Assembly: GCF_014230085.1 (NCBI RefSeq) | Contig: NZ_JACHVB010000020.1 | Location: 1 to 64,000, forward strand | DNA: 64,000 bases | Reading direction: 5' to 3' | Origin: Ruficoccus amylovorans | GTDB taxonomy: Bacteria; Verrucomicrobiota; Verrucomicrobiia; Opitutales; Cerasicoccaceae | Shown: piece by piece, positions 50,593-59,161 of the stretch | How positions within the stretch are numbered: position 1 is the first letter of the stretch | Layout of the letters: the number at the start of each line of letters is the position of its first letter | The notes under the pieces: generated by a model | The model's database searches: none | What the model was told of the DNA's origin: nothing | What the model saw: only the letters and a program-made list of their open reading frames with translations | Position numbers and translations under genes: made by a program

Positions 50593-50659
50593 CCGGAAAG
50601 TGCAAGCCTGTTGCCATAACGCCTGCCCCGTGATGCCTTGTTGGGAGAAACGAAGTTAA
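50573..50659 (+). CDS. Possible 28-aa Cys-rich leader peptide
   Basis: ATG 50573 opens a 28-codon frame ending TAA 50657-50659. It contains QACCHNACPVMPCW, a Cys/His cluster. The 17-base string GCAAGCCTGTTGCCATA is repeated at 50843-50859 in the next gene, where the same frame again gives QACCH. It lies 26 bp upstream of that gene and of a metal efflux operon. Cys-rich upstream peptides are known to regulate copper genes in other bacteria, which makes this plausible but unproven. Confidence 0.3.
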   Translation: MADSIYSRKVQACCHNACPVMPCWEKRS

Positions 50660-50684
50660 TGGCTTGACTCGGGCGGTGATCTGC

Positions 50685-51107
50685 ATGCGCTTGCTGCATC
50701 CGATGCCTGTTTCGACAAAGCATATTCTCAGCATAATGCTCGCCTGCCTGATCGTTCTCAACGGACTGGTAGCCGCACTGGGAAACTTGCTGGTCTGTCT
50801 GCACGAGGAGGGCGAAGCACACCTGGCGGGCAGTGAGATCGCGCAAGCCTGTTGCCATACTGCAGGGGCGTCCGCCGAGGAATGTCGCGACTGTGAAGAT
50901 GTCGCGCTCAGCGGTATGGATTTTCTGGCCACGCGTCAGTATGATGTGACGGCTTCGGCGGTAGCCGATGTTTCCCCGACTGTGGTGGAAGCCGTCCCCC
51001 CGGCTTGGCGTACCCAGTGGCAGGCCGGGCCAAACCCGGCGCGGGGCCCTCCCGAAAGCACGGATACGTGCCTGATGGTGGCGCAGACTGTAGTGCTGCG
51101 ACTCTGA
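50685..51107 (+). CDS. Small exported Cys-rich protein at the metal-efflux locus
   Basis: About 140 aa from ATG 50685; ATG 50703 is an alternative. A hydrophobic signal or anchor ILSIMLACLIVLNGLVAALG is followed by LLVCLHEEGEAHLAG, QACCHTAG and EECRDCED, a Cys/His-rich stretch that could bind metal. The C-terminal half is unremarkable, with TDTCLMVAQ. Its layout is reminiscent of DUF2946-type proteins placed before copper and heavy-metal operons; the assignment is inference. It precedes the TolC-like gene by about 313 bp, and that gap holds no other evident gene. Confidence 0.55.
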   Translation: MRLLHPMPVSTKHILSIMLACLIVLNGLVAALGNLLVCLHEEGEAHLAGSEIAQACCHTAGASAEECRDCEDVALSGMDFLATRQYDVTASAVADVSPTVVEAVPPAWRTQWQAGPNPARGPPESTDTCLMVAQTVVLRL

Positions 51108-51420
51108 TTTGGTGAGCCCGGAGCTGTCTTCGATACTGGAAGGCCCGGGCCCGGTTGTTTTCTCCTGAAAGCGGGAGCGATGTGTCCGGCTGCATAGCTG
51201 GCGTCGTTGTCTTTCCGGAAAAAAACCGGCATTCGAAGCTTCCGTCCGGCCCGTGCAAAAGACCGGAGCCGGAACGCTCTTCGAGAAGGGAATTCTGCGC
51301 GGCTTGCGAGCCGCGGGTTGAAGATAAGCTCATATTTTGTGTGCCGTTTGTCGTGAGCGGCGCAGCAAGGCCGGTCGGTGTGGGCCGGATAGTTTTTCTT
51401 CAACCGAATCAGGATTTACC

Positions 51421-52692
51421 ATGACTATTTTTCGATGTTTATACACCTGCCTGTGTCTGTGGGCCGTCTCGCCGGGGGTGCTTCCGGCGCAGACAGAACC
51501 TCCGGCTGAGCCCGAGGTCATCGCGCTGCCGCTGGCCCTGCGCCGGGCGGTGGAAAACGACCCCCGGATGGGGCTCAACGCGGCGCTGGCTGACGCGGCC
51601 CAGGGCCAGGTCGAGCAGGCTGATCTCCCTCCCAATCCCGTCATCGGCGGCGAGGCGGAGAACTTCCTTGGAACTGGGCCGATCACGGGCGTGCAGGGCC
51701 TCGAACTGACCCTCGGCATTAGCCAGGTCATCGAAACGGCTGACAAGCGTGCCCGGCGCACCACGCTCGCCAGGCGCGAACGTGACTTGGTTGACTGGCA
51801 GCGGGAGCTGCTTGTGGCCGAGGTCGAGGCCGAAGTGCGCGCGGCCTTTGTCGATGTGCTGCTGGCGCAGGAGCTTGTCACCCTCCGGGCGAGGCAGCTC
51901 GACCTGGCCCGACAGAGCGAGACAGAGACGGCGCGGCTCGTCGAGGCGGCGCGCTCCCCGCAGCTCGATCTGACACGGGCCACGCTCGCTGCCCGTCGCC
52001 AGACCTATGCTCTGGAGCAGGCGCAGCGCGAGCTCGCCACCGCCAAGGCAAACCTGGCCGTGCTCTGGGGCGAGGGAAGTTTTTCGGACTTCGAAGTCGA
52101 GGGCAGCGTCGTGCTGGAGCCGGAGGTTCCCAGCTTCGGCGAACTGGCGGCCATGCTCCCGAATACCGCCGAGCTGGCGCGCTACGAGGCCCTGCGGAAA
52201 ACCCGCGAGGCTGCGCTCGATCTGGAAAAAGCCCGTGCAGTGCCAGACTTCGAGATCTACGCCGGTGGCCGGTATTACAACGAGGATAACGGCAACTTCG
52301 GCTTTGTGGCCGGATTCGAAATCCCGTGGCCGCTCTTCGACCGCAATCAGGGAAACATCCGCACCGCCCGCGCCCAGGTCCGCGCTGTCGAGTACGAGCG
52401 TGAAGCCCTGCGGCGCGAGTTGCTCACGAGCCTGCACCGCGCCTATCAGGTGCTGGTCAGTGCGCACGCCGAGGCCATCTCCGTGCAGGCGGATTTACTG
52501 CCGGGGGCCGAGCAGGCGCTGGCGGACACATCCGCCGGTTACGAGCGCGGGCAGTACACGCAACTGGCCGTGCTGGAGAGTCGTCAGACGTTTTTCGAAA
52601 TCCGCGAGGCGAGTCTTGTAGCCCTGCAGCGCTATGCCGCCGCGCAGGCTCAGATACAGGCGCTCACGCGTCCCGCTGGGCTTTCGTATTAA
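51421..52692 (+). CDS. Outer-membrane efflux protein (CusC/CzcC-like, TolC family)
   Basis: A 423-aa protein from ATG 51421, with AGGAT 11 bp upstream. It has a signal peptide (about 1-22, ending LPA-Q) and two outer-membrane-efflux-protein repeats. Typical pieces are LRRAVENDPRM, LELTLGISQVIETADKR, RARQLDLARQSE, FEIPWPLFDRNQG and DLLPGAEQALADTSAGYERGQ in parts. The CzcC-type pattern suggests it is the channel for the CzcB/CzcA pair that follows. The operon-like order with small proteins suggests co-expression. No lipobox is seen. Confidence 0.88.
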   Translation: MTIFRCLYTCLCLWAVSPGVLPAQTEPPAEPEVIALPLALRRAVENDPRMGLNAALADAAQGQVEQADLPPNPVIGGEAENFLGTGPITGVQGLELTLGISQVIETADKRARRTTLARRERDLVDWQRELLVAEVEAEVRAAFVDVLLAQELVTLRARQLDLARQSETETARLVEAARSPQLDLTRATLAARRQTYALEQAQRELATAKANLAVLWGEGSFSDFEVEGSVVLEPEVPSFGELAAMLPNTAELARYEALRKTREAALDLEKARAVPDFEIYAGGRYYNEDNGNFGFVAGFEIPWPLFDRNQGNIRTARAQVRAVEYEREALRRELLTSLHRAYQVLVSAHAEAISVQADLLPGAEQALADTSAGYERGQYTQLAVLESRQTFFEIREASLVALQRYAAAQAQIQALTRPAGLSY

Positions 52693-52727
52693 ACTGAATG
52701 TATCCAAAATTAAATACACGAAATAAA

Positions 52728-53141
52728 ATGAACTTTATTGATCTGACATCCGCCCTTTCGAAGCAAACCTGCGCCGCCGTCCGGGCTGCCGTGCTCATGG
52801 TGCTGGCCGGCTCGGCGTCCGTGCTTGCCACGGACTCTGACGCGGCCAGCACGAATCCCACCTGCTGCTCAGGTTCGCCCGCAACTGTGGCTGACGCCGC
52901 ACCGCAACCGGCTCAGGAAACGGCCTCTGGCGAGCACGGCCAATATCAAGCAGGTGGCAAGAAGGCCCGCCCACATGGCGCGGACACGAGTGCTGGCGCC
53001 GACGCCGGAAAAGCTGCCACTGCGAAGCCTACCTGCACCGCGCATAAACGTCACTACGCCGGAGGCAAGAAGGCGCGCCGTCACGGTGTTCCCGCCTTTG
53101 GCACCCACGGCTGTCCCTCAACCTGCACGCGGGAAAACTGA
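52728..53141 (+). CDS. Small exported protein with AGGKKARxHG repeats
   Basis: 137 aa from ATG 52728; ATG 52698 is an alternative. A signal peptide (about 1-34) is followed by a CC pair (NPTCCSG), then AGGKKARPHG (75-84) and AGGKKARRHG (111-120), a repeated Lys/Arg/His-rich motif. The end THGCPSTC adds two Cys. It lies between the TolC-like and CzcB-like genes, so it may bind or deliver metal in the periplasm. No family is recognised. Confidence 0.6.
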   Translation: MNFIDLTSALSKQTCAAVRAAVLMVLAGSASVLATDSDAASTNPTCCSGSPATVADAAPQPAQETASGEHGQYQAGGKKARPHGADTSAGADAGKAATAKPTCTAHKRHYAGGKKARRHGVPAFGTHGCPSTCTREN

Positions 53142-53255
53142 GACCGAGAAACTGGAAGACCTCCGCCGGGGGCGCGTTTCCCGGCATGGGCGAGCATCGC
53201 CCGGCGCACGGCAGTACTCCCCGAGTCGGTATTAATCCATAAAACATTTACTTCT

Positions 53256-54329
53256 ATGAAGACATTTGAACTAAGGCATATTTTTCAGCGTTCGGCTCGT
53301 TTGCTGGCGTACCTGGCGAGCATCCTTGCGCTCGGTCAGCCGGGCGTTCTACGCGCGGAAGCGGACCACAACGGTCATGACCACGACCACGGAAGCCATT
53401 CGCATGAGGGGCACGATCATTCCGAGGGCGATGGCCACGACCATGATGCCGCCGCCAGTGCGGGCGGGCACGATACCCATGACGATCACGATGGCCACGA
53501 CCACGAGGAAGGAGTGGTCGTGCTCAGTGCCGAGGTGATGAAGGAGTTCGGCATTACGATCGGGCAGGCCGGGCCGGGCGTGCTCCACGAGGAGGTCGTC
53601 TTGCCGGGCAGCATTCAGTTTAACCGGGAGCGGGTGGCCTACGTCACGCCGCGCTTCGCTGGCACGGTGATGGAAATTAAAGCCCGGCTGGCGGACAAGG
53701 TCGAGGCGGGCCAAGTGCTGGCCACGCTTGAGAGCACGGATACGCTGCGCCCCTTTGAGGTCAAGGCCCCCTTCGACGGTGTCATTACCGCGTACGAGGT
53801 CTCGCTCGGGCAGACGGTTGAGGCGGGCGAGCCAATCTTTACTGTGGCTGACCTCTCGACCGTCTGGGCCGATTTGCGCATCTACCAGCGGGACATGGGA
53901 AAACTTACCCAAGGCCAGCCAGTGCTTGTTTCCGGCGGGCAGGGGAGCGGTGTTTTCCGGGGGACGGTGGCCTACATCGCCCCGGTTGTGGACGAGCACA
54001 CGCGCACGGGCCTGGCCCGTGTTGTAGTGAAAAACCATGACGGAACCTGGAGGCCGGGCCAGTTTGTCAAAGGTGCGGTCGGCATTGCCAGCCACGAGGA
54101 ACCGGTGGTGGTCCCCCGCGCGGCGATCGTCGAGTACGAGGGGCAGCCGGTCGTTTTTGTCCAGACGGATGAGGGTTTCGAGCCGCGCCCCCTCGTGCTC
54201 GGGCACGCCGACTCCGAATCGTTCGAGGTGGAGGACGGGCTGCTGCCGGGCGAGACCTACGTCACGGCGAACCCGATCTCCCTCAAGGCCGAACTGGGCA
54301 AAGGCTCGTTCGGCGGCCACCAGCACTAA
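53256..54329 (+). CDS. Heavy-metal efflux periplasmic adaptor (CusB/CzcB-like) with His-rich N-terminus
   Basis: 357 aa. A signal peptide (about 1-34) is followed by a His/Asp-rich stretch (about 38-86) with about 17 His in motifs such as HDHDHGSHSHEGHDH, a likely metal-binding segment. The HlyD-type domain follows: SIQFNRERVAYVTPRFAGTV, KVEAGQVLATLES, VKAPFDGVITAYEVSLG, and a C-terminal part with IVEYEGQPVVFVQ. It ends with HQH. The adaptor joins the RND pump to the outer-membrane channel. It is followed 18 bp later by the pump gene. Confidence 0.92.
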   Translation: MKTFELRHIFQRSARLLAYLASILALGQPGVLRAEADHNGHDHDHGSHSHEGHDHSEGDGHDHDAAASAGGHDTHDDHDGHDHEEGVVVLSAEVMKEFGITIGQAGPGVLHEEVVLPGSIQFNRERVAYVTPRFAGTVMEIKARLADKVEAGQVLATLESTDTLRPFEVKAPFDGVITAYEVSLGQTVEAGEPIFTVADLSTVWADLRIYQRDMGKLTQGQPVLVSGGQGSGVFRGTVAYIAPVVDEHTRTGLARVVVKNHDGTWRPGQFVKGAVGIASHEEPVVVPRAAIVEYEGQPVVFVQTDEGFEPRPLVLGHADSESFEVEDGLLPGETYVTANPISLKAELGKGSFGGHQH

Positions 54330-54347
54330 CGCAAGGAGGAACCAACG

Positions 54348-57300
54348 ATGTTGCATAAACTCATCGACACCGCCCTGCGGAACAAGCTGGTCGTGGTGCT
54401 TTTCACGCTGGCCGTGATGGCTGGCGGTTACTGGAGCTACCAGAAGCTCCCCGTGGACGCATTTCCGGATGTCTCGCCCGCGCTGGTGCAGGTCTTTACC
54501 GTTACCTCGGGGCTGGGGCCGGAGGAAGTGGAGAAATTTGTCACCTTCCCGGTGGAGGCTGCCATGAGCGGCCTGCCCGATGTGGAGGAGATCCGCTCGA
54601 TTTCTAACTTCGGTCTGTCCGTGGTCAGCATCTACTTCAAGGACGGGACAGATATCTACTTCGCGCGGCAACTGGTGGGAGAGCGACTCTCCGAGGCCCG
54701 CGAATCGATCCACGACGGCTTTGGCGAGCCGAAGATGGGCCCCATCTCGACGGGGCAGGGCCTCGTCCTTTACTACAACCTGATTGACACCACCGGCACT
54801 TACACGCTGGAGGAGTTGCGGGGCATTCAGGACTGGGTGGTCAAGTATAACCTCCAGACCGTGCCCGGTGTGACCGAGGTGCTCGGCATCGGCGGGCAGG
54901 TGAAGCAGTTCCAGGTCAATATAGATCCGGACGCTCTCCTGCGCTACAACCTGAGCCTGAGCGAGGTCATCGCAAGCGTCGAGGCCAACAACCAGAATGT
55001 CGGGGGGCAGTTTATCGAACGTAACGGCGAGATGTTCATCGTCCGCTCGGAGGGGTTGGCCGGGGGCATTCGCGACTTGGAGCGGATCGTCGTCGCGCAC
55101 GAGGACGGCACGCCGGTTTACCTGGAGGATGTCGCCAAGGTCGAGATCGGGGGCGAAATCCGCCAGGGCATGCAGACCCGTAACGGCGAGGGCGAAGTCG
55201 TCTCCGGTATGGTCATCAAGCTCTACGGCACGAACTCCTCCACCGTGATTGACGCGGTGGAGAAAAAGCTGGCCGAGATCGAAAAGGCGCTGCCGGAGGG
55301 CGTCATCATCGATGCCTACTACCAGCAGAAAACCCTCGTCCAGTCGGCCGTGAACACCGTGACGAGCGCTTTGGTCCAGGGCGTCGGGCTGGTTGTCTTG
55401 ATCCTTCTCGTCTTCATCGGTGGTTTTCGGGCCAGCCTTGTAGTGGCGATTTCGATACCATTTTCGGTCCTGTTCGCGGCGGTGGCGATGTATTACTTTG
55501 GCATCTCTGCCAACCTCATGTCGCTCGGGGGACTGGCTATCGCCATCGGCATGATGGTGGACGGCACAATCGTCATGGTGGAGAACTCGGACCGTCTCTT
55601 GCGCCGCTCCGGTCCGGATGAGTCGAGGATTCACGTCATTTCCCGCGCCTGTGCAGAGGTGGCGCAGCCGATCACGTTCGCCATCCTCATCGTGGTGCTC
55701 GTGTTTATCCCGCTGTTTACGCTGCAAGGAGTGGAAGGGAAAATGTTCCGTCCGCTGGCCTACACGGTGGCACTGGCGATGTTCGGTTCGCTGGTCTATG
55801 CGCTGGTCGCCGCGCCAGTTTACTCGGTGCTCTTCATGCGCAAGCCCCGTGAGAAAAAGTCCGCGGGAAATGCGGACAAGGCTTCGCAAGCAGACGCGGA
55901 AATCTGGGTCGTGCGCCTGCTGGTGGCGGTTTACCGCCCGGTGGTATCGTTGTTCGTAAAAGTCCGCGCGCTGGCGGTGCTGCTGTCGCTGGTGTTGCTG
56001 GCGGCGGGGGTGTGGATATTCCCGAAGCTCGGCTCGGAATTCACACCGCGCCTGATGGAGGGCGACATCATTGCCAACCTCACGATGGCCCCATCGGTCT
56101 CTCTCAATGAGACCATGCGTAATACCCTGATTGCGGAAAAACGCCTGCTGAAAATCCCCGAGATCGAGCAAGCCATCTCGCGCATCGGTCGCGGCGAAGT
56201 CGGTGCCCACGCCGACCCGATCAACACCGTTCACATGATGGTCGTACTCCGGCCCAAGAACGAATGGCGAGCGGGCTTCACGCAGACGGATATTGAAAAC
56301 GCCATGCGCGAGGCGCTGGATGGTATGCCCGGCGTACAGGTCAATATCACGCAGCCGATCCAGCTTTCAGTTGATGAACTGATCGGCGGCTCCAAGGCGC
56401 AACTCGCGATCAAGCTCTTCGGCCCGGATCTCGGCGTGCTCAAGGAAAAAGGCGATGAAATCGCCGCCGTCGTCAGCGGTGTTAATGGCGCGGTCGATGT
56501 GCAGGCCGGACAGGTCATCGGCGCGCCGCAGATCGTCATCCGCCCGGACCGTGAGGCCATCGCCCGGCACGGCCTGAATCTCTCCGAAGTGCAGGAGCTG
56601 ATCGAGGCCGCTGTCGGCGGTGTCGGAGCGGGGCAGATCTACGAAGGCGTGCGGCGTTTTGACATTATGGTGCGCTACCGTGAGGATGCCCGCGACACGG
56701 TGGAGGATTTGTCGCACCTGATTGTGCAGACCTCCGACGGCGCGCTCATCCCGCTCGAAGAGGTGGCGACGATTGAGGAAATCGTCGGCCCGCGCCAGAT
56801 CATCCGCGAGAACAACCAGCGCTATCAGGAAATCCAGGCCAACGTCGTCGGACGGGACATCGGCGGCTTTGTCGAGGAGGCGCAGGCGGCCATCGAGGCG
56901 CAGGTCGAGCTGCCCTCGGGCTACCTGGTATCATGGGGCGGCCAATACGAACTCCAGCAGGAGGCGAACCGTCGGCTGTCCGTGGTTGTGCCGGTCACGC
57001 TGGCGCTGATCGCGCTGTTGATCTACATGTCCTTCGGTTCGATTAAAAACACTGTGCTGATCCTGCTCAACATCCCGCTGGCACTGGTCGGCGGTGTGGC
57101 CGGACTCTGGCTGGCGGGGGAAAATCTCTCCGTGCCGTCGAGCATCGGTTTTATCGCGCTGTTCGGGATCGCGCTGGGCAACGGGATGGTGCTCGTGACC
57201 TACCTGAACCAACTCGTGCGCGAGGGCAGGGGGATCGACGCGGCCAGTGTGGAAGGCGCGTGCCTGCGCGTGCGTCCGGTCCTGATGACGGCGGGCACGA

Positions 57301-57470
57301 CGCTGCTGGGTCTGCTGCCGCTGCTGCTGGCTACGGGCACCGGGAGCGAGGTTCAGCGGCCCCTGGCACTGGTCGTGATCGGCGGCTTGCTCTCTTCGAC
57401 CGTGCTGACGCTGCTCGTCATCCCGGCGCTCTACAAGTGGTTTGCGCCTAGCCCGCGACAGGTGATTTAA
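54348..57470 (+). CDS. Heavy-metal RND efflux pump (CusA/CzcA family)
   Basis: A 1040-aa inner-membrane proton-driven pump with 12 helices and two large periplasmic loops. It has the CzcA/CusA start LRNKLVVVLFTLAVM, PVDAFPDVSP and FPVEAAMSGLPDVEEIRS. In helix 4 the sequence AIAIGMMVDGTIVMVENSD has AIG (as in CusA) but VDG (as in CzcA), so the metal cannot be assigned. Its Shine-Dalgarno AAGGAGG (54333-54339) is by far the best in the window. It overlaps a long antisense open frame that is a shadow. Metal: Cu/Ag, Zn, Co or Ni. Confidence 0.93.
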   Translation: MLHKLIDTALRNKLVVVLFTLAVMAGGYWSYQKLPVDAFPDVSPALVQVFTVTSGLGPEEVEKFVTFPVEAAMSGLPDVEEIRSISNFGLSVVSIYFKDGTDIYFARQLVGERLSEARESIHDGFGEPKMGPISTGQGLVLYYNLIDTTGTYTLEELRGIQDWVVKYNLQTVPGVTEVLGIGGQVKQFQVNIDPDALLRYNLSLSEVIASVEANNQNVGGQFIERNGEMFIVRSEGLAGGIRDLERIVVAHEDGTPVYLEDVAKVEIGGEIRQGMQTRNGEGEVVSGMVIKLYGTNSSTVIDAVEKKLAEIEKALPEGVIIDAYYQQKTLVQSAVNTVTSALVQGVGLVVLILLVFIGGFRASLVVAISIPFSVLFAAVAMYYFGISANLMSLGGLAIAIGMMVDGTIVMVENSDRLLRRSGPDESRIHVISRACAEVAQPITFAILIVVLVFIPLFTLQGVEGKMFRPLAYTVALAMFGSLVYALVAAPVYSVLFMRKPREKKSAGNADKASQADAEIWVVRLLVAVYRPVVSLFVKVRALAVLLSLVLLAAGVWIFPKLGSEFTPRLMEGDIIANLTMAPSVSLNETMRNTLIAEKRLLKIPEIEQAISRIGRGEVGAHADPINTVHMMVVLRPKNEWRAGFTQTDIENAMREALDGMPGVQVNITQPIQLSVDELIGGSKAQLAIKLFGPDLGVLKEKGDEIAAVVSGVNGAVDVQAGQVIGAPQIVIRPDREAIARHGLNLSEVQELIEAAVGGVGAGQIYEGVRRFDIMVRYREDARDTVEDLSHLIVQTSDGALIPLEEVATIEEIVGPRQIIRENNQRYQEIQANVVGRDIGGFVEEAQAAIEAQVELPSGYLVSWGGQYELQQEANRRLSVVVPVTLALIALLIYMSFGSIKNTVLILLNIPLALVGGVAGLWLAGENLSVPSSIGFIALFGIALGNGMVLVTYLNQLVREGRGIDAASVEGACLRVRPVLMTAGTTLLGLLPLLLATGTGSEVQRPLALVVIGGLLSSTVLTLLVIPALYKWFAPSPRQVI

Positions 57471-57508
57471 CATCAATGTTATGCCGGTTAACGGCGCACC
57501 TGAGATGG

Positions 57509-57544
57509 TAAAAAAATGACGGCCGGGAAATTCCCGGCCGTCAT
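57509..57544 (-). terminator. Intrinsic terminator of the OYE gene (minus strand)
   Basis: Arms ATGACGGCCGGGAA (57516-57529) and TTCCCGGCCGTCAT (57531-57544) are a perfect 14-bp stem. On the minus strand the stem is followed by a T6 run (A6 at 57510-57515 on plus). It lies 61 bp beyond the OYE gene stop and 46 bp beyond the pump stop, so it may stop both convergent transcripts. Confidence 0.85.
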
Positions 57545-57604
57545 GAAATATGGATACAGCGTTGTTCGCCAGCGGATAGGCGTGCGAGCTGGAATCGTTG
57601 GCCC

Positions 57605-58678
57605 TCAGCTCTCGGTCAATGCGGGGTAGTCGGTGTAGCCGACCGGCCCCTTGGCGTAGAAGGTATCGGGCTTGGGCTCGTTGAGGGCGGCTCCGGCGGC
57701 GAGGCGGGCGGGCAGGTCCGGGTTGGCGATAAAGAGCTTGCCCCAGGCAACTGCGTCGGCGTCGCCCTTGGCGATGAGATCTTCTGCAGTGGCCAGATCA
57801 AGCTCCTGATTGGCAACCATCGGGCCGCCGAAAAGCTTTTTCATCAACGGGCTCAGGCGCGGCTCGGCCTGAGATTCGCGGGTGAAGAGGAAGGCGAGGC
57901 CGCGCTTCCCGGTCTCGCGCGCGACGTAGCTGAAGGTTGCCTTCAGGTCAGAGTCGCCCATGTCGTGCGTGTCGCCACGAGGAGCCAGATGCAGGCCCAC
58001 GCGGTCCGCGCCCCAGACGGAAACCACGGCGTCCACGACCTCCAGCATAAGACGGGCGCGGTTCTCGATTGGGCCGCCATACTCGTCCGTGCGCTGATTG
58101 GTGCTATCTTGCAGGAACTGGTCAAGCAGGTAGCCGTTGGCCCCGTGGATTTCTACCCCATCGAATCCAGCCTGCCGGGCGTTCTCGGCTCCACGGCGGT
58201 AGGCTTCGACGATGGCGGGGATTTCGCTGGTTTCGAGCGCGCGCGGCGTCTCGAAGCCCTTCATTGGTCGGACCAGGCTGACATGGCCCTTGGGCTTGAT
58301 CGCGCTCGGAGCGACGGGCAGTTGGCCGTTCAGGTAGATCGGATCGGAGATGCGCCCCACGTGCCACAACTGCATAAAAATCCGTCCGCCCGCATCGTGT
58401 ACGGCTTGAGTGATTTTTTTCCAAGCTTCGGTCTGCTCAGGGCTCCAGATACCGGGTGTGTCCGGGTAGCCGACACCCATCGGATCGACCGATGTGGCCT
58501 CGGTAATGATCAGGCCCGCCCCGGCACGCTGGCGGTAGTACTCGACCATGAGGTCGTTCGGGATGCGGCCTTCGCTGGCACGGCAGCGGGTGAGGGGCGC
58601 CATGATGACGCGATTGGGGAGCGTGATCGCTCCGAGTTGAAGAGGCTGGAAAAGCGCGGTTGGGTGAGACGTTTTCAT
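57605..58678 (-). CDS. Old yellow enzyme-family NADH:flavin oxidoreductase
   Basis: A 357-aa FMN-binding TIM barrel from ATG 58678. It has the OYE start LFQPLQLGAITLPNRVIMAPLTRCRA in two blocks, WHVGRIS, EIHGANGYLLDQFLQ with His and Asn for substrate, and NQRTDEYGG. Family members reduce activated alkenes, nitro compounds and nitrate esters (NemA, XenB). It diverges from an ArsR regulator and shares its operator, so it may respond to an electrophile or metal. Upstream ATG 58699 is a less likely start. Confidence 0.9.
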   Translation of the reverse strand: MKTSHPTALFQPLQLGAITLPNRVIMAPLTRCRASEGRIPNDLMVEYYRQRAGAGLIITEATSVDPMGVGYPDTPGIWSPEQTEAWKKITQAVHDAGGRIFMQLWHVGRISDPIYLNGQLPVAPSAIKPKGHVSLVRPMKGFETPRALETSEIPAIVEAYRRGAENARQAGFDGVEIHGANGYLLDQFLQDSTNQRTDEYGGPIENRARLMLEVVDAVVSVWGADRVGLHLAPRGDTHDMGDSDLKATFSYVARETGKRGLAFLFTRESQAEPRLSPLMKKLFGGPMVANQELDLATAEDLIAKGDADAVAWGKLFIANPDLPARLAAGAALNEPKPDTFYAKGPVGYTDYPALTES

Positions 58679-58748
58679 TGTTCGATTGAATTCGAACATA
58701 ACCGCATTTAGCCCTCCGTCAAATGAAAAGTTTGATCTTTGTCGAACA
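58679..58748. promoter_or_regulatory. ArsR-type operator region
   Basis: TGTTCGA (58679-58685) and TCGAACA (58692-58698) form a perfect 7-bp dyad with 6-bp spacing. A third half-site TCGAACA is at 58742-58748. The region separates the OYE start (58678) and the ArsR start (58778). Dyads this close to the OYE start fit direct repression by ArsR. Confidence 0.6.
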
Positions 58749-58777
58749 ATGTGCTGATAATAGTATCCGTGAGCGCG

Positions 58778-59086
58778 ATGAAAGCCTATAACCACCCCGA
58801 CCTCGAAGAGGTGAGCCTGACCACGGCCATGCAGGCGCTGGCCGACCCGGCGCGGATGGCCATCCTGCGGGCTGTGGTGGAATCGGAGTCGGGTGAGATC
58901 GCATGTAATGAGATTTCACTACAGTTGAGCAAAGCCACGGTCTCGCACCACTTCGAAACACTGCGGGAGGCCGGACTTATCCGCACCCGCGTGGCCGGGA
59001 CCAAGTGCCTGTCTTCGCTGCGAGGGGAAGAGTTTGACGAACGTTTTCCCGGCCTGCTCGAACTGGTCCTGAACGAGTCGGACTGA
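58778..59086 (+). CDS. ArsR-family transcriptional regulator
   Basis: 102 aa from ATG 58778. It has a winged helix-turn-helix: ALADPARMAILRAVV, SKATVSHHFETLREAGLI and a wing RVAGTKCLSSLRGEE. There is one Cys in the recognition region (EIACNEISLQLS) and one in the wing (TKCLSS); the classical metal site ELCVCDL is absent, so the inducer is more likely organic or redox. It diverges from the OYE gene across a shared dyad. YodB/NemR-like control of flavin reductases by electrophiles is the known analogy. Confidence 0.88.
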   Translation: MKAYNHPDLEEVSLTTAMQALADPARMAILRAVVESESGEIACNEISLQLSKATVSHHFETLREAGLIRTRVAGTKCLSSLRGEEFDERFPGLLELVLNESD

Positions 59087-59161
59087 GTCGATGCGATCAG
59101 AGCCGGACCCGTGAATACGTTTGCCGGGTTGAAATTTTCCCGCGTCCTGGCATATTGACGC

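Noticed and set aside
50370-50640. Possible cobalamin riboswitch (GGTGAAGATCCG and a later GCCTGCC-like word)
   Set aside because: The expected order and paired stems are not present, and the same bases read better as a decayed coding frame.
53349-56234. 961-codon minus-strand open frame
   Set aside because: It is antisense to the adaptor and pump genes; composition (His, Arg, Asp, Gln) shows a reversed reading of real coding sequence.
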